A stretch of 32,833 nucleotides of DNA from Planctomycetota bacterium (GTDB lineage Bacteria > Planctomycetota > Phycisphaerae > WQYP01). Positions 7,367 through 14,877 of the stretch are shown piece by piece; the first letter of the stretch is position 1, and each line of letters starts with the position of its first letter. The position numbers were made by a program, and so were the translations under genes. The notes beneath the pieces are model-generated. The model did no database searches, was not told the origin of the DNA, and saw nothing but the letters and a program-made list of their open reading frames with translations. The DNA lies in assembly GCA_021819825.1 (NCBI GenBank), contig JAKAEZ010000005.1, positions 70,542 to 103,374 on the forward strand, in the 5' to 3' direction.

Positions 7367-7394
7367 GCGAATGAAGTCGCCGGGAGTGTTGTTG
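7360..7394 (+). terminator. riboswitch expression-platform terminator
   Basis: ACTCCTGGCGA (7360-7370) pairs with TCGCCGGGAGT (7377-7387): 11 pairs with one T-G wobble and a 6-base loop. The tail GTTGTTG is a poor U-tract. The left arm overlaps the aptamer's pseudoknot strand, so its formation should depend on fluoride. Confidence 0.8.
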
Positions 7395-7395
7395 T

Positions 7396-7429
7396 AACCT
7401 CGGCGGAGATAATCCATCGGGGTTTTTTT
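7396..7429 (+). terminator. possible second terminator before crcB
   Basis: AACCTCG at 7396-7402 can pair with CGGGGTT at 7418-7424 (7 pairs including one wobble, 15-base loop), followed by a T-run ending at 7429. The T-run is better than the one after the first hairpin. It may back up the first terminator or be part of it. Confidence 0.4.
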
Positions 7430-7459
7430 GTTTGCGTGCTGCGTGGCAGGGAATATGGC

Positions 7460-7849
7460 GTGAAAAAAAATGAGCTATTAATTTGTTTGTCCATCGGTTT
7501 ATTCGGCTTTTTGGGGGCGATGGCGCGGTACGGAATCAGCCGGTTGTGCGGTCGATATGCGGCATTGTTTCCGTTTGGCACATTTTTCATCAATATCAGC
7601 GGATGTTTTATTCTTGGATGGTTCATGACCTGGGCGCAACCGCGGATGAATATTCCCGATCCGATTCGTTTGGGTATTGCGGTGGGCTTTGTTGGAGCCT
7701 ACACGACATTTTCAACCTATATGTTTGAATCGGATCGAATGCTTAGCGAAGGGCAGGCATTGCGGGGCATGCTCTATATTGTCAGCAGTATCGTGATCGG
7801 ACTGATCGCGGTGCGACTGGGGGTTATACTAGGTCAGCGAATGAGTTAA
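7460..7849 (+). CDS. crcB: fluoride channel CrcB/Fluc
   Basis: Dual-topology inner-membrane channel that exports fluoride. The 129-residue length and four hydrophobic helices fit the family. Family motifs are GFLGAMARYG in helix 1, FPFGTFFINISGCFILGW in helix 2 with the conserved Asn, and GFVGAYTTFSTYMFE in helix 3 with the phenylalanine-box and Na-site region. GTG at 7460 is preferred: AGGGA at 7448-7452 lies seven bases upstream and the length is right. A GTG at 7436 would add eight residues without a ribosome binding site. The fluoride riboswitch upstream confirms the function. Only one crcB copy is here, so the channel is probably a homodimer. Confidence 0.96.
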   Translation: MKKNELLICLSIGLFGFLGAMARYGISRLCGRYAALFPFGTFFINISGCFILGWFMTWAQPRMNIPDPIRLGIAVGFVGAYTTFSTYMFESDRMLSEGQALRGMLYIVSSIVIGLIAVRLGVILGQRMS

Positions 7850-7877
7850 TGACGCGCGGACATGGGCGGATAAACTG

Positions 7878-8645
7878 ATGATTGGCGAAAAGGTACTCCT
7901 GCGGCTCTATATGCGAAGCGCGGATCTTTATCACTTCGCGCCGGCGTATGAGCGTGTCGTGCAGGAAGCGTCCAGACGTAAACTTTCAGGCATAACGGTG
8001 TTGCGGGGCATCATGGGATTTGGGTCTCGTGGACTGGTAAGTCACAGCGAACTCAAACTCGTCGGCGATTCGCCGGTGATAGTCGAATGCGTGGATGACG
8101 GCGAAAAACTCGTGGCGTTTCTAAGCGACATTACCGCAAATATGATGCGCCACGGCCTGATTACGCTGGAACGAGCCGGGGTAATAATGTACCGCAACGA
8201 TGACGACACCACCGGCAAGCAGCCTCAACTATTAAGTGGGGTGAAACCCTTAAGCACATTGCCTGACATTCAAGGGGTATTGAACATGCACACGGATTCC
8301 ACCGGCGTATTGCTGAGGATATTTATTGGCGAATCGGACCGCTTTGAACACCAACCGCTCCACGAGGCCATCGTTAAGAAAGCGCGAGAACTGGGCATCA
8401 GCGGGGCCACCGTGCTGCAAGGCTCCATGGGCTTTGGTGCCAACAGTGTCATTCATAATGATCGCGTACTGGTGATGTCATCCGATCTGCCGATTGTCAT
8501 TGAAATTGTGGATGCCCGCGAAAAAATTGACCCATTGCTGCCGCTGCTGGACACCATGGTGCGCGATGGCATGATTACAATGGAAGAAGTTCGCATCGTG
8601 ATGTATCGCCATAATCCCGCCAATGAGGCGAAGAAAACGATCTGA
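7878..8645 (+). CDS. tandem DUF190 protein, fluoride-associated
   Basis: Two DUF190 domains in one chain. The N-terminal copy covers residues 4-106 (VLLRLYMRSADLYHFAPAYE through GVIMYR), and the C-terminal copy 143-244 (GVLLRIFIGESDRFEHQPLH through RIVMYR). Each has the glycine motif GITVLRGIMGFGSRG or GATVLQGSMGFGANS, and a strand of the form LPIVIEIVD. A poorly conserved linker of about 35 residues joins them. DUF190 has a PII-like ferredoxin fold and is commonly found beside crcB; its exact job in fluoride tolerance is not established. The gene starts 28 bases after the crcB stop and is under the same riboswitch. A GGCGGA lies 7 bases before the ATG. Confidence 0.9.
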   Translation: MIGEKVLLRLYMRSADLYHFAPAYERVVQEASRRKLSGITVLRGIMGFGSRGLVSHSELKLVGDSPVIVECVDDGEKLVAFLSDITANMMRHGLITLERAGVIMYRNDDDTTGKQPQLLSGVKPLSTLPDIQGVLNMHTDSTGVLLRIFIGESDRFEHQPLHEAIVKKARELGISGATVLQGSMGFGANSVIHNDRVLVMSSDLPIVIEIVDAREKIDPLLPLLDTMVRDGMITMEEVRIVMYRHNPANEAKKTI

Positions 8646-8694
8646 CCCTTGCGTATGGCGGAATACCCACACCGGGCAAATCTAGGAGTTGTAC

Positions 8695-9507
8695 ATGCCC
8701 CAATATGCACCAGGTAAACGTTTTGTGGTAGGTTGTGTTTCCTATCTGAATTCCAAGCCACTGATTGATCCGCTGGTGGATCGACCGGACGTGGAAGTTC
8801 ACTTTGCGGTTCCAGCACGGCTGGTGGACTTGATGGCCGCCCGGCAGGTGGATGCGGCCCTGATGCCGATCGTCGATTATCAGAATTGCCCGGTATCGGT
8901 GATACTTTCCCCTGGTGGTGCAATTTGTTGTGACGGACCGACGCTGACCGTTCGGATTTTTTCCAAAGTCCCCCCCCATGAAATAACACATCTGTATGCC
9001 GATACGGACAGCCATACCAGCGTCATTCTGGCGCAGGTGGTTTTGCGGGAACTTTATAACCGCGCTCCGGAACTAAGGGCCGCCAACATGTATGATCCTC
9101 CGCCAATGGACGCGAAAACGCTACTGTTAATCGGTGATAAGGTGGTCAACGGCGCTCCGGAGGAAAAAGATTACCCATTTCAATTGGATCTAGGCGAACA
9201 ATGGAAACGGCTTACGGGCCTGCCTTTTGTATTTGCCATGTGGATGATGCCCATGGATAAAGCTGATGCCGATTTGGCCGAACTTTTAGCCGAGGCCCGC
9301 TGGCGCGGCGGAGAAATGACTGATCACCTCGTGGCCAAATATGCCCAAGAGAAGCGCTGGCCGACGGATTTGGCTCGCCGTTATTTCACCGAGTACCTAC
9401 AATATGTTGTTACCCCTCGCTGTCGGCTGGGAATCGAAAAGTTCTTTGAACTTGCCGCCAAGCACCACTTGCTGCGCGTGCATCGCCCGATTCAATATAT
9501 GGCATAA
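8695..9507 (+). CDS. mqnA: chorismate dehydratase MqnA (futalosine menaquinone pathway)
   Basis: MqnA converts chorismate to 3-enolpyruvylbenzoate, the first step of the futalosine route to menaquinone. The protein has the periplasmic-binding-protein-like fold without a signal peptide. Family features are VGCVSYLNSKPL at the N-terminus, LVDLMAARQVDAALMPIVDY, DTDSHTSVILAQVVLRE, LLIGDKVV and the C-terminal VTPRCRLGIEKFFELAAKH. The 270-residue length is normal. ATG 8695 follows AGGAG (8684-8688) with six bases of spacing; a TTG at 8689 is in frame but too close to that site. It lies 49 bases after the DUF190 gene with no visible terminator between, so it may be read from the fluoride-controlled transcript. 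Confidence 0.93.
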   Translation: MPQYAPGKRFVVGCVSYLNSKPLIDPLVDRPDVEVHFAVPARLVDLMAARQVDAALMPIVDYQNCPVSVILSPGGAICCDGPTLTVRIFSKVPPHEITHLYADTDSHTSVILAQVVLRELYNRAPELRAANMYDPPPMDAKTLLLIGDKVVNGAPEEKDYPFQLDLGEQWKRLTGLPFVFAMWMMPMDKADADLAELLAEARWRGGEMTDHLVAKYAQEKRWPTDLARRYFTEYLQYVVTPRCRLGIEKFFELAAKHHLLRVHRPIQYMA

Positions 9508-9531
9508 CACAGCATCCGCAATACCGCTACG

Positions 9532-9555
9532 TAGCTCAATGCGGCAGCCTTGAGT
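9532..9555 (+). repeat. 24-base intergenic repeat, copy 1
   Basis: The core GCTCAATGCGGCAGC followed by N and TTGAGT recurs once more in the window at 23514-23537 on the other strand, with 23 of 24 bases identical. The ends CTCAA (9535-9539) and TTGAG (9550-9554) pair, making a 5-bp stem with a 10-base loop. This copy lies between the convergent mqnA and membrane-protein genes. Confidence 0.6.
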
Positions 9556-9636
9556 CGGGCGCGCTATACACTTGAGGTTTACGCGGAGGCTTTTTTTCGC
9601 CACGGCTGATTCTGAATAATCCGACGTTCGGATGCC

Positions 9637-10308
9637 TCACGGAGAAATTCTGTGCTCACACCACTGAATGCCGTGAAAAAACATCGTCATACCAATGACG
9701 CTGTATGCCCCGACGATCCATCCGACAGTGCTTTCATTTAGTGCGCTATGACAGGCCAGTTGGATAATCGGGGCGGGAAATAAGGTCAACCAGCGCCCCC
9801 ACAGGCCACCGATCAGCCAGGGAAAATTTGCCGCCTGAATCAGGGCAATTCCCGGCGGCAGCAAAAATAGCCCCGCCGCCGCACCGAGACTCACTATACG
9901 CCCCGTGCCGTGGAACTCGACGCTCCACATACTTAAGCCAACGGCAAAAATTGCAAACGCCATTTGTATGGCTGATACATTCATCAGTATGGGAACGGAA
10001 GTCTGGTTTAACCAAGCGGCCGTTATCAGCATCGGAACAGCCGCTGCCAGTAGCGCAAGCCCGCTTCGGAATGAACAACTTCTTCGATTGTCACCCCCGG
10101 CGAAAGTCACTGACGCAAGCATCATCGGAAAAAGGACAAACAGACACATTGCTAAAGTCATGTTGGTATATAGCCACGCATCTTCCCAAGCCGGTCCGGC
10201 CAACGTCTGGCTGGTCCAACGCCATCCCGCGGCTGTCGCAACAAGCCCAAGCCACGCGGCTCCCGCGCCCAGTATTGCTGCGGTCATAGTGGATGAAGAC
10301 ATCTTCAT
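9637..10308 (-). CDS. small integral membrane protein, function unknown
   Basis: About 223 residues with six predicted membrane segments: AAILGAGAAWLGLVATAAGW, a segment near MTLAMCLFVLFPMMLASV, SGLALLAAAVPMLITAAWL, IQMAFAIFAVGLSMWSVEF, VSLGAAAGLFLLPPGIALI and the last around VGWIVGAYSVIGMTMFF. No soluble domain or catalytic motif is seen and I do not recognise the family. ATG 10308 is chosen because GGGGAG (10317-10322) sits eight bases upstream. Longer in-frame starts would overlap the end of the preceding gene. It is the last gene of the sucC-sucD-glycosylase operon, 32 bases after the Fpg/Nei-like gene. Confidence 0.75.
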   Translation of the reverse strand: MKMSSSTMTAAILGAGAAWLGLVATAAGWRWTSQTLAGPAWEDAWLYTNMTLAMCLFVLFPMMLASVTFAGGDNRRSCSFRSGLALLAAAVPMLITAAWLNQTSVPILMNVSAIQMAFAIFAVGLSMWSVEFHGTGRIVSLGAAAGLFLLPPGIALIQAANFPWLIGGLWGRWLTLFPAPIIQLACHSALNESTVGWIVGAYSVIGMTMFFHGIQWCEHRISP

Positions 10309-10340
10309 TGGATGATCTCCCCTGAAATCCGCCATTTTGC

Positions 10341-11261
10341 TCACTTTAGAGCGGTGCCGCTGAATGGTTCAGGTTCTGGCATCGCAGCAGCCACCGGTTC
10401 AACACCAAACAGCATGGGCTGCTGCGGAAGCTTCTGGCAACGCGGACAGAACCAGCTCCATAAGCCATCGCGACCACAGCGTTCGGCGACAATGCTCGTT
10501 GCACAACGCCCGCATGGTTCGCCCGCGCGATCATACACCAGGCGGGGCAGTTCGCGTGCACTGTGTCCCTCCAGAGATGCCCGATATAGAAGCTCACCCC
10601 GTCGCCGGGCTGCGGAAAATATTTCCCGCAGCTGCCGGGATTCAATGCTGCCCATGCGTGCCGCGGGATGAATTGCCCCGGCAAAAAGCATTTCACATTT
10701 GGTCTGGTTGCTGATTCCCGCAATGACCGACTCATCCATAATGGCCTGCGAAATGGTCTTATCGCCGGTCAGCAGCCGTAATCGCTTCTCCCATATTTCA
10801 TCCGTGAGGAATTCATCCGATAACTTGGGACCAAGGCCGGCCAGTGATGGATGACGATAAAGCTTCTCGGTTGATAATACCACTAATAATGGACGCCCAG
10901 ATAGTATGAGGCACCCGCCATTTTCAAGCGTAATACGCAGCAATGGCCGCCGGCCGACAGCGGTGGATAATGGAGAAATATTTTCGATCCAACTTGGTGC
11001 CGGAGGTTTACCTGCGTCGGTCCATTGAGCGCTCCAATGCCAACGCTTTAAGGGATAAATAGCCCAGCTTACGCCATGGCTGAAATTCCACAGCAACCAG
11101 CGGCCCTGAGAATAAATTTGATTAATGCGTTTGCCCGAGCAGTGTTTGAGCAGTACGTTGGCCTGCCAGCGGTGGGCCGGCACGTCAATGCGATCCACCC
11201 ACTGACGGCCCGCAAGAGCCGAGAGGCGAAACGACAGTGCATCAACTTCAGGCCCCTCCAT
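10341..11261 (-). CDS. Fpg/Nei-family DNA glycosylase homologue with altered N-terminus
   Basis: Base-excision repair family that cuts out oxidised bases and nicks the abasic site. The 306-residue protein has the N-terminal barrel ([11 protein letters not shown], 50-60), a GLGPKL motif at 142-147, the helix-two-turn-helix ([18 protein letters not shown], 182-199, with Asn185) and the zinc finger (C250, C253, C272, C275). It begins MEGPEV where Nei begins MPEGPEI, so the catalytic proline is absent and the initiator Met occupies its place. A TAA four codons upstream rules out an earlier start. The Lys of the usual GKYL motif is Arg54, and the finger lacks its usual Arg. GGAGG, encoded by the last sucD codons, is the ribosome site. 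It may be a divergent Nei or a non-catalytic DNA-binding relative. Confidence 0.82.
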   Translation of the reverse strand: MEGPEVDALSFRLSALAGRQWVDRIDVPAHRWQANVLLKHCSGKRINQIYSQGRWLLWNFSHGVSWAIYPLKRWHWSAQWTDAGKPPAPSWIENISPLSTAVGRRPLLRITLENGGCLILSGRPLLVVLSTEKLYRHPSLAGLGPKLSDEFLTDEIWEKRLRLLTGDKTISQAIMDESVIAGISNQTKCEMLFAGAIHPAARMGSIESRQLREIFSAARRRGELLYRASLEGHSARELPRLVYDRAGEPCGRCATSIVAERCGRDGLWSWFCPRCQKLPQQPMLFGVEPVAAAMPEPEPFSGTALK

Positions 11262-11267
11262 AAGGCG

Positions 11268-12167
11268 TTATCCTCCGGTTGTTTCATGCAGGCATTTGCC
11301 AATGTCCGCCGGCGAATCGGCAACACGAATACCGGCCTGGCGCATGGCGGCAATTTTACTTTCCGCCGTGCCCTCACCGCCGCTGATAATGGCTCCGGCA
11401 TGGCCCATGCGCTTCCCCGGCGGCGCGGTGCGACCGGCAATAAACCCGACCACCGGCTTGGTAACCGCTTTTTTGATATACGCCGCCGCGGCTTCCTCCG
11501 CCGCCCCACCGATTTCGCCAATCATGACAATGGCGTCGGTTAATGGATCGGCTTGAAACAACTCAAGAACATCAATAAAGTCCATGCCCTTGACCGGATC
11601 ACCGCCAATGCCCACGCACGTACTTTGGCTCCAGCCGAGTTCCGTGGTCTGCCAGACTGCTTCGTAAGTCAACGTACCGGAGCGGCTGACAATGCCAACT
11701 GATTTTTTTCCTTTTTGCGCCGGAGTGTGAATATAACCCGGCATGATACCAATTTTACATTCACCCGGCGTGATAACGCCAGGACAATTCGGACCCACAA
11801 GCTTCACCGAAGTACCGAAATCCGCCAGAAACTTTTTGGCCTTCACCATATCCAATACTGGAATTCCTTCGGTGATCGCCACGATAAGTTTAATCCCCGC
11901 GGCGGCAGCTTCACAAATGGCGTCGGCGGCAAATAGCGGCGGAACAAAAATCATCGTGGCGTCTGCGCCGGTGGCTCGCACAGCCTGGTCCACCGTATCA
12001 AATACGGGTAAGCCATTGGCGTCTTTCGTGCCGCCCTTGCCGGGGCTGGTGCCCCCGACCATTTTCGTGCCATAATCCAAACATCCCCGCGTGTGGAACG
12101 CACCACCCCCGCTGCCGGTAATTCCCTGACAGATCACGCGGGTATTCTTATTAACCAAAATGGACAT
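11268..12167 (-). CDS. sucD: succinyl-CoA synthetase alpha subunit
   Basis: Alpha subunit of the TCA-cycle ligase that interconverts succinyl-CoA and succinate with NTP formation. The 299-residue length is normal. The Rossmann CoA-binding domain starts with [37 protein letters not shown] and the [15 protein letters not shown] phosphate-binding region are intact. The catalytic phosphohistidine lies in [19 protein letters not shown]. It follows sucC by 32 bases. The final Gly-Gly codons before its stop supply the ribosome binding site of the glycosylase-like gene only six bases downstream, suggesting coupled translation. Confidence 0.96.
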   Translation of the reverse strand: MSILVNKNTRVICQGITGSGGGAFHTRGCLDYGTKMVGGTSPGKGGTKDANGLPVFDTVDQAVRATGADATMIFVPPLFAADAICEAAAAGIKLIVAITEGIPVLDMVKAKKFLADFGTSVKLVGPNCPGVITPGECKIGIMPGYIHTPAQKGKKSVGIVSRSGTLTYEAVWQTTELGWSQSTCVGIGGDPVKGMDFIDVLELFQADPLTDAIVMIGEIGGAAEEAAAAYIKKAVTKPVVGFIAGRTAPPGKRMGHAGAIISGGEGTAESKIAAMRQAGIRVADSPADIGKCLHETTGG

Positions 12168-12199
12168 CAGTCATTCTCCTGTTGATGGACGGCGGGCGC

Positions 12200-13369
12200 T
12201 TAGCGCGTGGCCGAAACAATTTTTTTTGCGGCATCATTCAAATCGCCGGCCACTTGCAGTGTCGGGAGGTCACCTTGCGATGCCGCTAATATTTTACGGG
12301 CCGCTTCCACGTTGGTGCCTTCCAGGCGCACCACCACCGGAACCTGAAAGCCAACTTCCCGCCCCGCTTGTATAAGCGCCTCAGCAATAAGATCACAGCG
12401 CGCGATACCACCGAAAATATTCACCAGAATTCCCCGCACCTTCTTATCCGAAAGGATGATGCGAAAGGCTTCAATGGCCCCTTCGGCTTTTACGCCCCCG
12501 CCAACATCTAAAAAGTTGGCCGGTTTCCCACCGTGCAACTGAATAACATCCATGGTGGCCATGGCCAGGCCGGCACCATTGACCAGACACGCGATATCGC
12601 CATCAAGTTTAATGTAATTAAGATTGGCGGCAGCGGCGCGAATCTCCAGGGCATCGGTTTCCGCGTCATCCTTAAGCGCCAGAACATCCGGATGGCGGAA
12701 CAGCGCGTTGTCGTCAAAATTGACTTTGGCGTCAATGGCAAGAATTTTTCCATCTTTGGTAAGCACCAGCGGATTAATCTCGGCAATTGAGCAATCATAG
12801 TCAATAAAAAATCGCGACAATTTAAGCAGAATATCCGCGACAGTATTGGCCTGCTTACCGGTAAACCCCAAAGCCAGCGCCGTGCGGCGCGCCTGGAAGC
12901 CCTGCATGCCCGCTAAAGGATGCAGAGGTTCTTTAATAATTGCTGCCGGCCGCTCATGGGCGACGGTTTCAATTTCCACGCCGCCTTCCGCTGAAGCGAT
13001 CATACTGACGGTGGACCGGTCGCGATCCAGGACAAAGCCAAGATAATATTCATGGGCAATATCTACGGCACCGGCAATAAGAATTTTGTTGACTGCGATT
13101 CCCTCCGGGCCGGTTTGTACACTGACCATGCGGTGGGTCAACATAAACTCCGCCGCCGCACGGGCCTCCGCCGCAGATTTGACCAGTTTTACAAATCCGG
13201 CTTTGCCGCGGCCGCCGGCAAATACCTGCGCTTTGACCACCTGCAAGGGAAAACCGTTTTCCTCAAAGGCTTTTTCGGCCTCTTGGGCGGTTTCCACAAC
13301 CCGCGCGGCCGGCACGGGAATTCCAGCCTTGGCCAGCAGATCGCGTGCCTGATATTCATGAATTTTCAT
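12200..13369 (-). CDS. sucC: succinyl-CoA synthetase beta subunit (ADP/GDP-forming)
   Basis: Nucleotide-binding partner of SucD. The 389-residue protein has the ATP-grasp domain, starting MKIHEYQARDLLAKAGIPVP, with KAQVFAGGRGKAGFVKL as the first nucleotide-binding segment, AEINPLVLTKDGKILAIDAK for metal binding, LVNGAGLAMATMDVIQLHGG, and the C-terminal flavodoxin-like part with VNIFGGIARCDLIAEALI and VRLEGTNVE. AGGAG at 13379-13383 lies nine bases before the ATG, inside a short CTCCT/AGGAG palindrome. It is the first gene of a four-gene minus-strand operon and is divergent from the aminotransferase gene. Confidence 0.96.
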   Translation of the reverse strand: MKIHEYQARDLLAKAGIPVPAARVVETAQEAEKAFEENGFPLQVVKAQVFAGGRGKAGFVKLVKSAAEARAAAEFMLTHRMVSVQTGPEGIAVNKILIAGAVDIAHEYYLGFVLDRDRSTVSMIASAEGGVEIETVAHERPAAIIKEPLHPLAGMQGFQARRTALALGFTGKQANTVADILLKLSRFFIDYDCSIAEINPLVLTKDGKILAIDAKVNFDDNALFRHPDVLALKDDAETDALEIRAAAANLNYIKLDGDIACLVNGAGLAMATMDVIQLHGGKPANFLDVGGGVKAEGAIEAFRIILSDKKVRGILVNIFGGIARCDLIAEALIQAGREVGFQVPVVVRLEGTNVEAARKILAASQGDLPTLQVAGDLNDAAKKIVSATR

Positions 13370-13442
13370 TGAACGAAACTCCTAAGGAGCCATTTTCACC
13401 GGCTCGTCGCTTTGAGAAAGATAAACGATTTATGGAAAAAGT

Positions 13443-13471
13443 TAAATACGACAACCAACTTATCGTAACAA
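13443..13471 (-). promoter_or_regulatory. promoter of the sucCD operon
   Basis: On the minus strand TTGTTA (13466-13471) and TATTTA (13443-13448) are spaced by 17 bases in an AT-rich stretch that stands out from its surroundings. Transcription would begin near 13436, about 67 bases before the sucC ATG. The rest of the 13370-13658 divergent gap shows no gene. Confidence 0.5.
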
Positions 13472-13614
13472 AATATCAAAACCGTTGTAACCACCGGAAA
13501 ATTTAGCCGGACAATTTTCTGCTCCGCGGCGCGACTGACTGTTTTCGGGCACAATGGAAGAGCTCCGGAAACTTAACCGCGCCGTTGCCCGCGACAATTT
13601 GCCCGAATCTACGC

Positions 13615-13620
13615 TACAAT
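13615..13620 (+). promoter_or_regulatory. -10 box upstream of the aminotransferase gene
   Basis: TACAAT at 13615-13620 is 38 bases before the ATG. The -35 region is unclear (CGACAA at 13592-13597 has 17-base spacing but is a poor match). Confidence 0.4.
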
Positions 13621-13658
13621 GATGGTCGTGATTTTGGTAACCCCGCGTTGAGGAGTTT

Positions 13659-14837
13659 ATGACGCCATCCACCACTTGTCCATCTACACATGCCGTCGGC
13701 ACGTTCAATCCTGCCGGCCTGATTTCGCAGCGGGCACTGGAGATTGACGCTTCCGGCATTCGCAAAGTATTTGATCTGGCTGCCAAACTTAAGGATCCAA
13801 TTAATTTATCGATTGGTCAACCGGATTTTGATGTGCCCGAGCCGATCAAGGAAAGAGCCATTGCTGCCATCCGTGCCGGCAAAAATCGCTACACCCCCAC
13901 CCAGGGCATCGGGGAACTTATTGAACCTCTTCGCCGGGATGTTTGCGCCGGCACGGGCTGGCGCGATCCGGGCGTGCTGATTTTGTCCGGCACGTCCGCC
14001 GGGATCATGCTGGGGATGTTTGCCACTTTGAATCCGGGTGATGAAGTGATCTTTCTTGATCCTTACTTTGTCATGTACAAACATCTTCCCCGGCTCATTG
14101 GAGCGGTGCCTGTGCCCGTAAACAGCTATCCGGATTTTCGCCTGCACCCGGAACGAATTGAAGCGGCCATTACCCCCCGTACAAAAATGCTGATTTTATG
14201 TTCACCCAATAATCCCACCGGCATCGCCCTGACACCGGCGGAATTACAAGCGGCCGCGGACATTGCAAAAAAGCATAATCTGCTGGTGCTTAGCGATGAA
14301 ATCTACGACGCCTTCTGCTATCAGAAACATCACAGCATCGCCCCCCTGTTGCCGGAACAGTGCATTCTGTTGAAGGGTTATTCCAAAACCTATGCCATGA
14401 CCGGCTGGCGTTTGGGTTATGCAGCAGGCCCCAAGGCGATCATTGAGCAAATGACCAAACTGCAACAGTATACATTTGTCTGCGCGCCGGCACCGGCACA
14501 ATATGCCGCCCTCGAATTGCTCCATACCGGATCCGTGGACATGACTTCACATATTGATGACTATCGGCGGAAGCGGGATCGCATTGTCTCCGGTCTGTCG
14601 GCGCATTTTTCCATCAATCATCCGGATGGGGCATTTTATGCGTTCCCCAAAGTTCCCGGGTCATTAACAGCGACGGAATTTGTCAATCGGGCGGTGGCCA
14701 ATAATGTGCTGGTAATTCCCGGAAATGTTTTCAGCGGACAGGATACCCACTTCCGGTTAAGTTATGCCGCCAGTGACCACACTATTGAGCGAGGGATTAC
14801 AGCATTAAACACACTAGCAGAAGAAATAGCCGGATAA
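13659..14837 (+). CDS. class I/II PLP-dependent aminotransferase (AspC-like)
   Basis: Fold-type I aminotransferase, probably acting on aspartate or aromatic amino acids. It shows the substrate-loop INLSIGQPDF (48-57), Asn185 in SPNNPTG, Asp213 and Tyr216 in LSDEIYDAF, the PLP Schiff-base Lys243 in GYSKTYAMTGWRLGY, and a C-terminal carboxylate-binding Arg in HFRLSYA. The 392-residue length fits the Ib subgroup. GAGGAG lies only three bases before the ATG, which is unusually tight, but no other start is available before the conserved region. Substrate cannot be read from the sequence, and the neighbours (sucC divergent, holB downstream by 40 bases) do not indicate it. Confidence 0.88.
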   Translation: MTPSTTCPSTHAVGTFNPAGLISQRALEIDASGIRKVFDLAAKLKDPINLSIGQPDFDVPEPIKERAIAAIRAGKNRYTPTQGIGELIEPLRRDVCAGTGWRDPGVLILSGTSAGIMLGMFATLNPGDEVIFLDPYFVMYKHLPRLIGAVPVPVNSYPDFRLHPERIEAAITPRTKMLILCSPNNPTGIALTPAELQAAADIAKKHNLLVLSDEIYDAFCYQKHHSIAPLLPEQCILLKGYSKTYAMTGWRLGYAAGPKAIIEQMTKLQQYTFVCAPAPAQYAALELLHTGSVDMTSHIDDYRRKRDRIVSGLSAHFSINHPDGAFYAFPKVPGSLTATEFVNRAVANNVLVIPGNVFSGQDTHFRLSYAASDHTIERGITALNTLAEEIAG

Positions 14838-14877
14838 ACGCAAGCTTGGCGATCGCCGAGACTCAACAGGTAATAAT

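Noticed and set aside
9575..9600. T-run after mqnA considered as an intrinsic terminator
   Set aside because: The bases before TTTTTTT at 9591 do not form a convincing stem.
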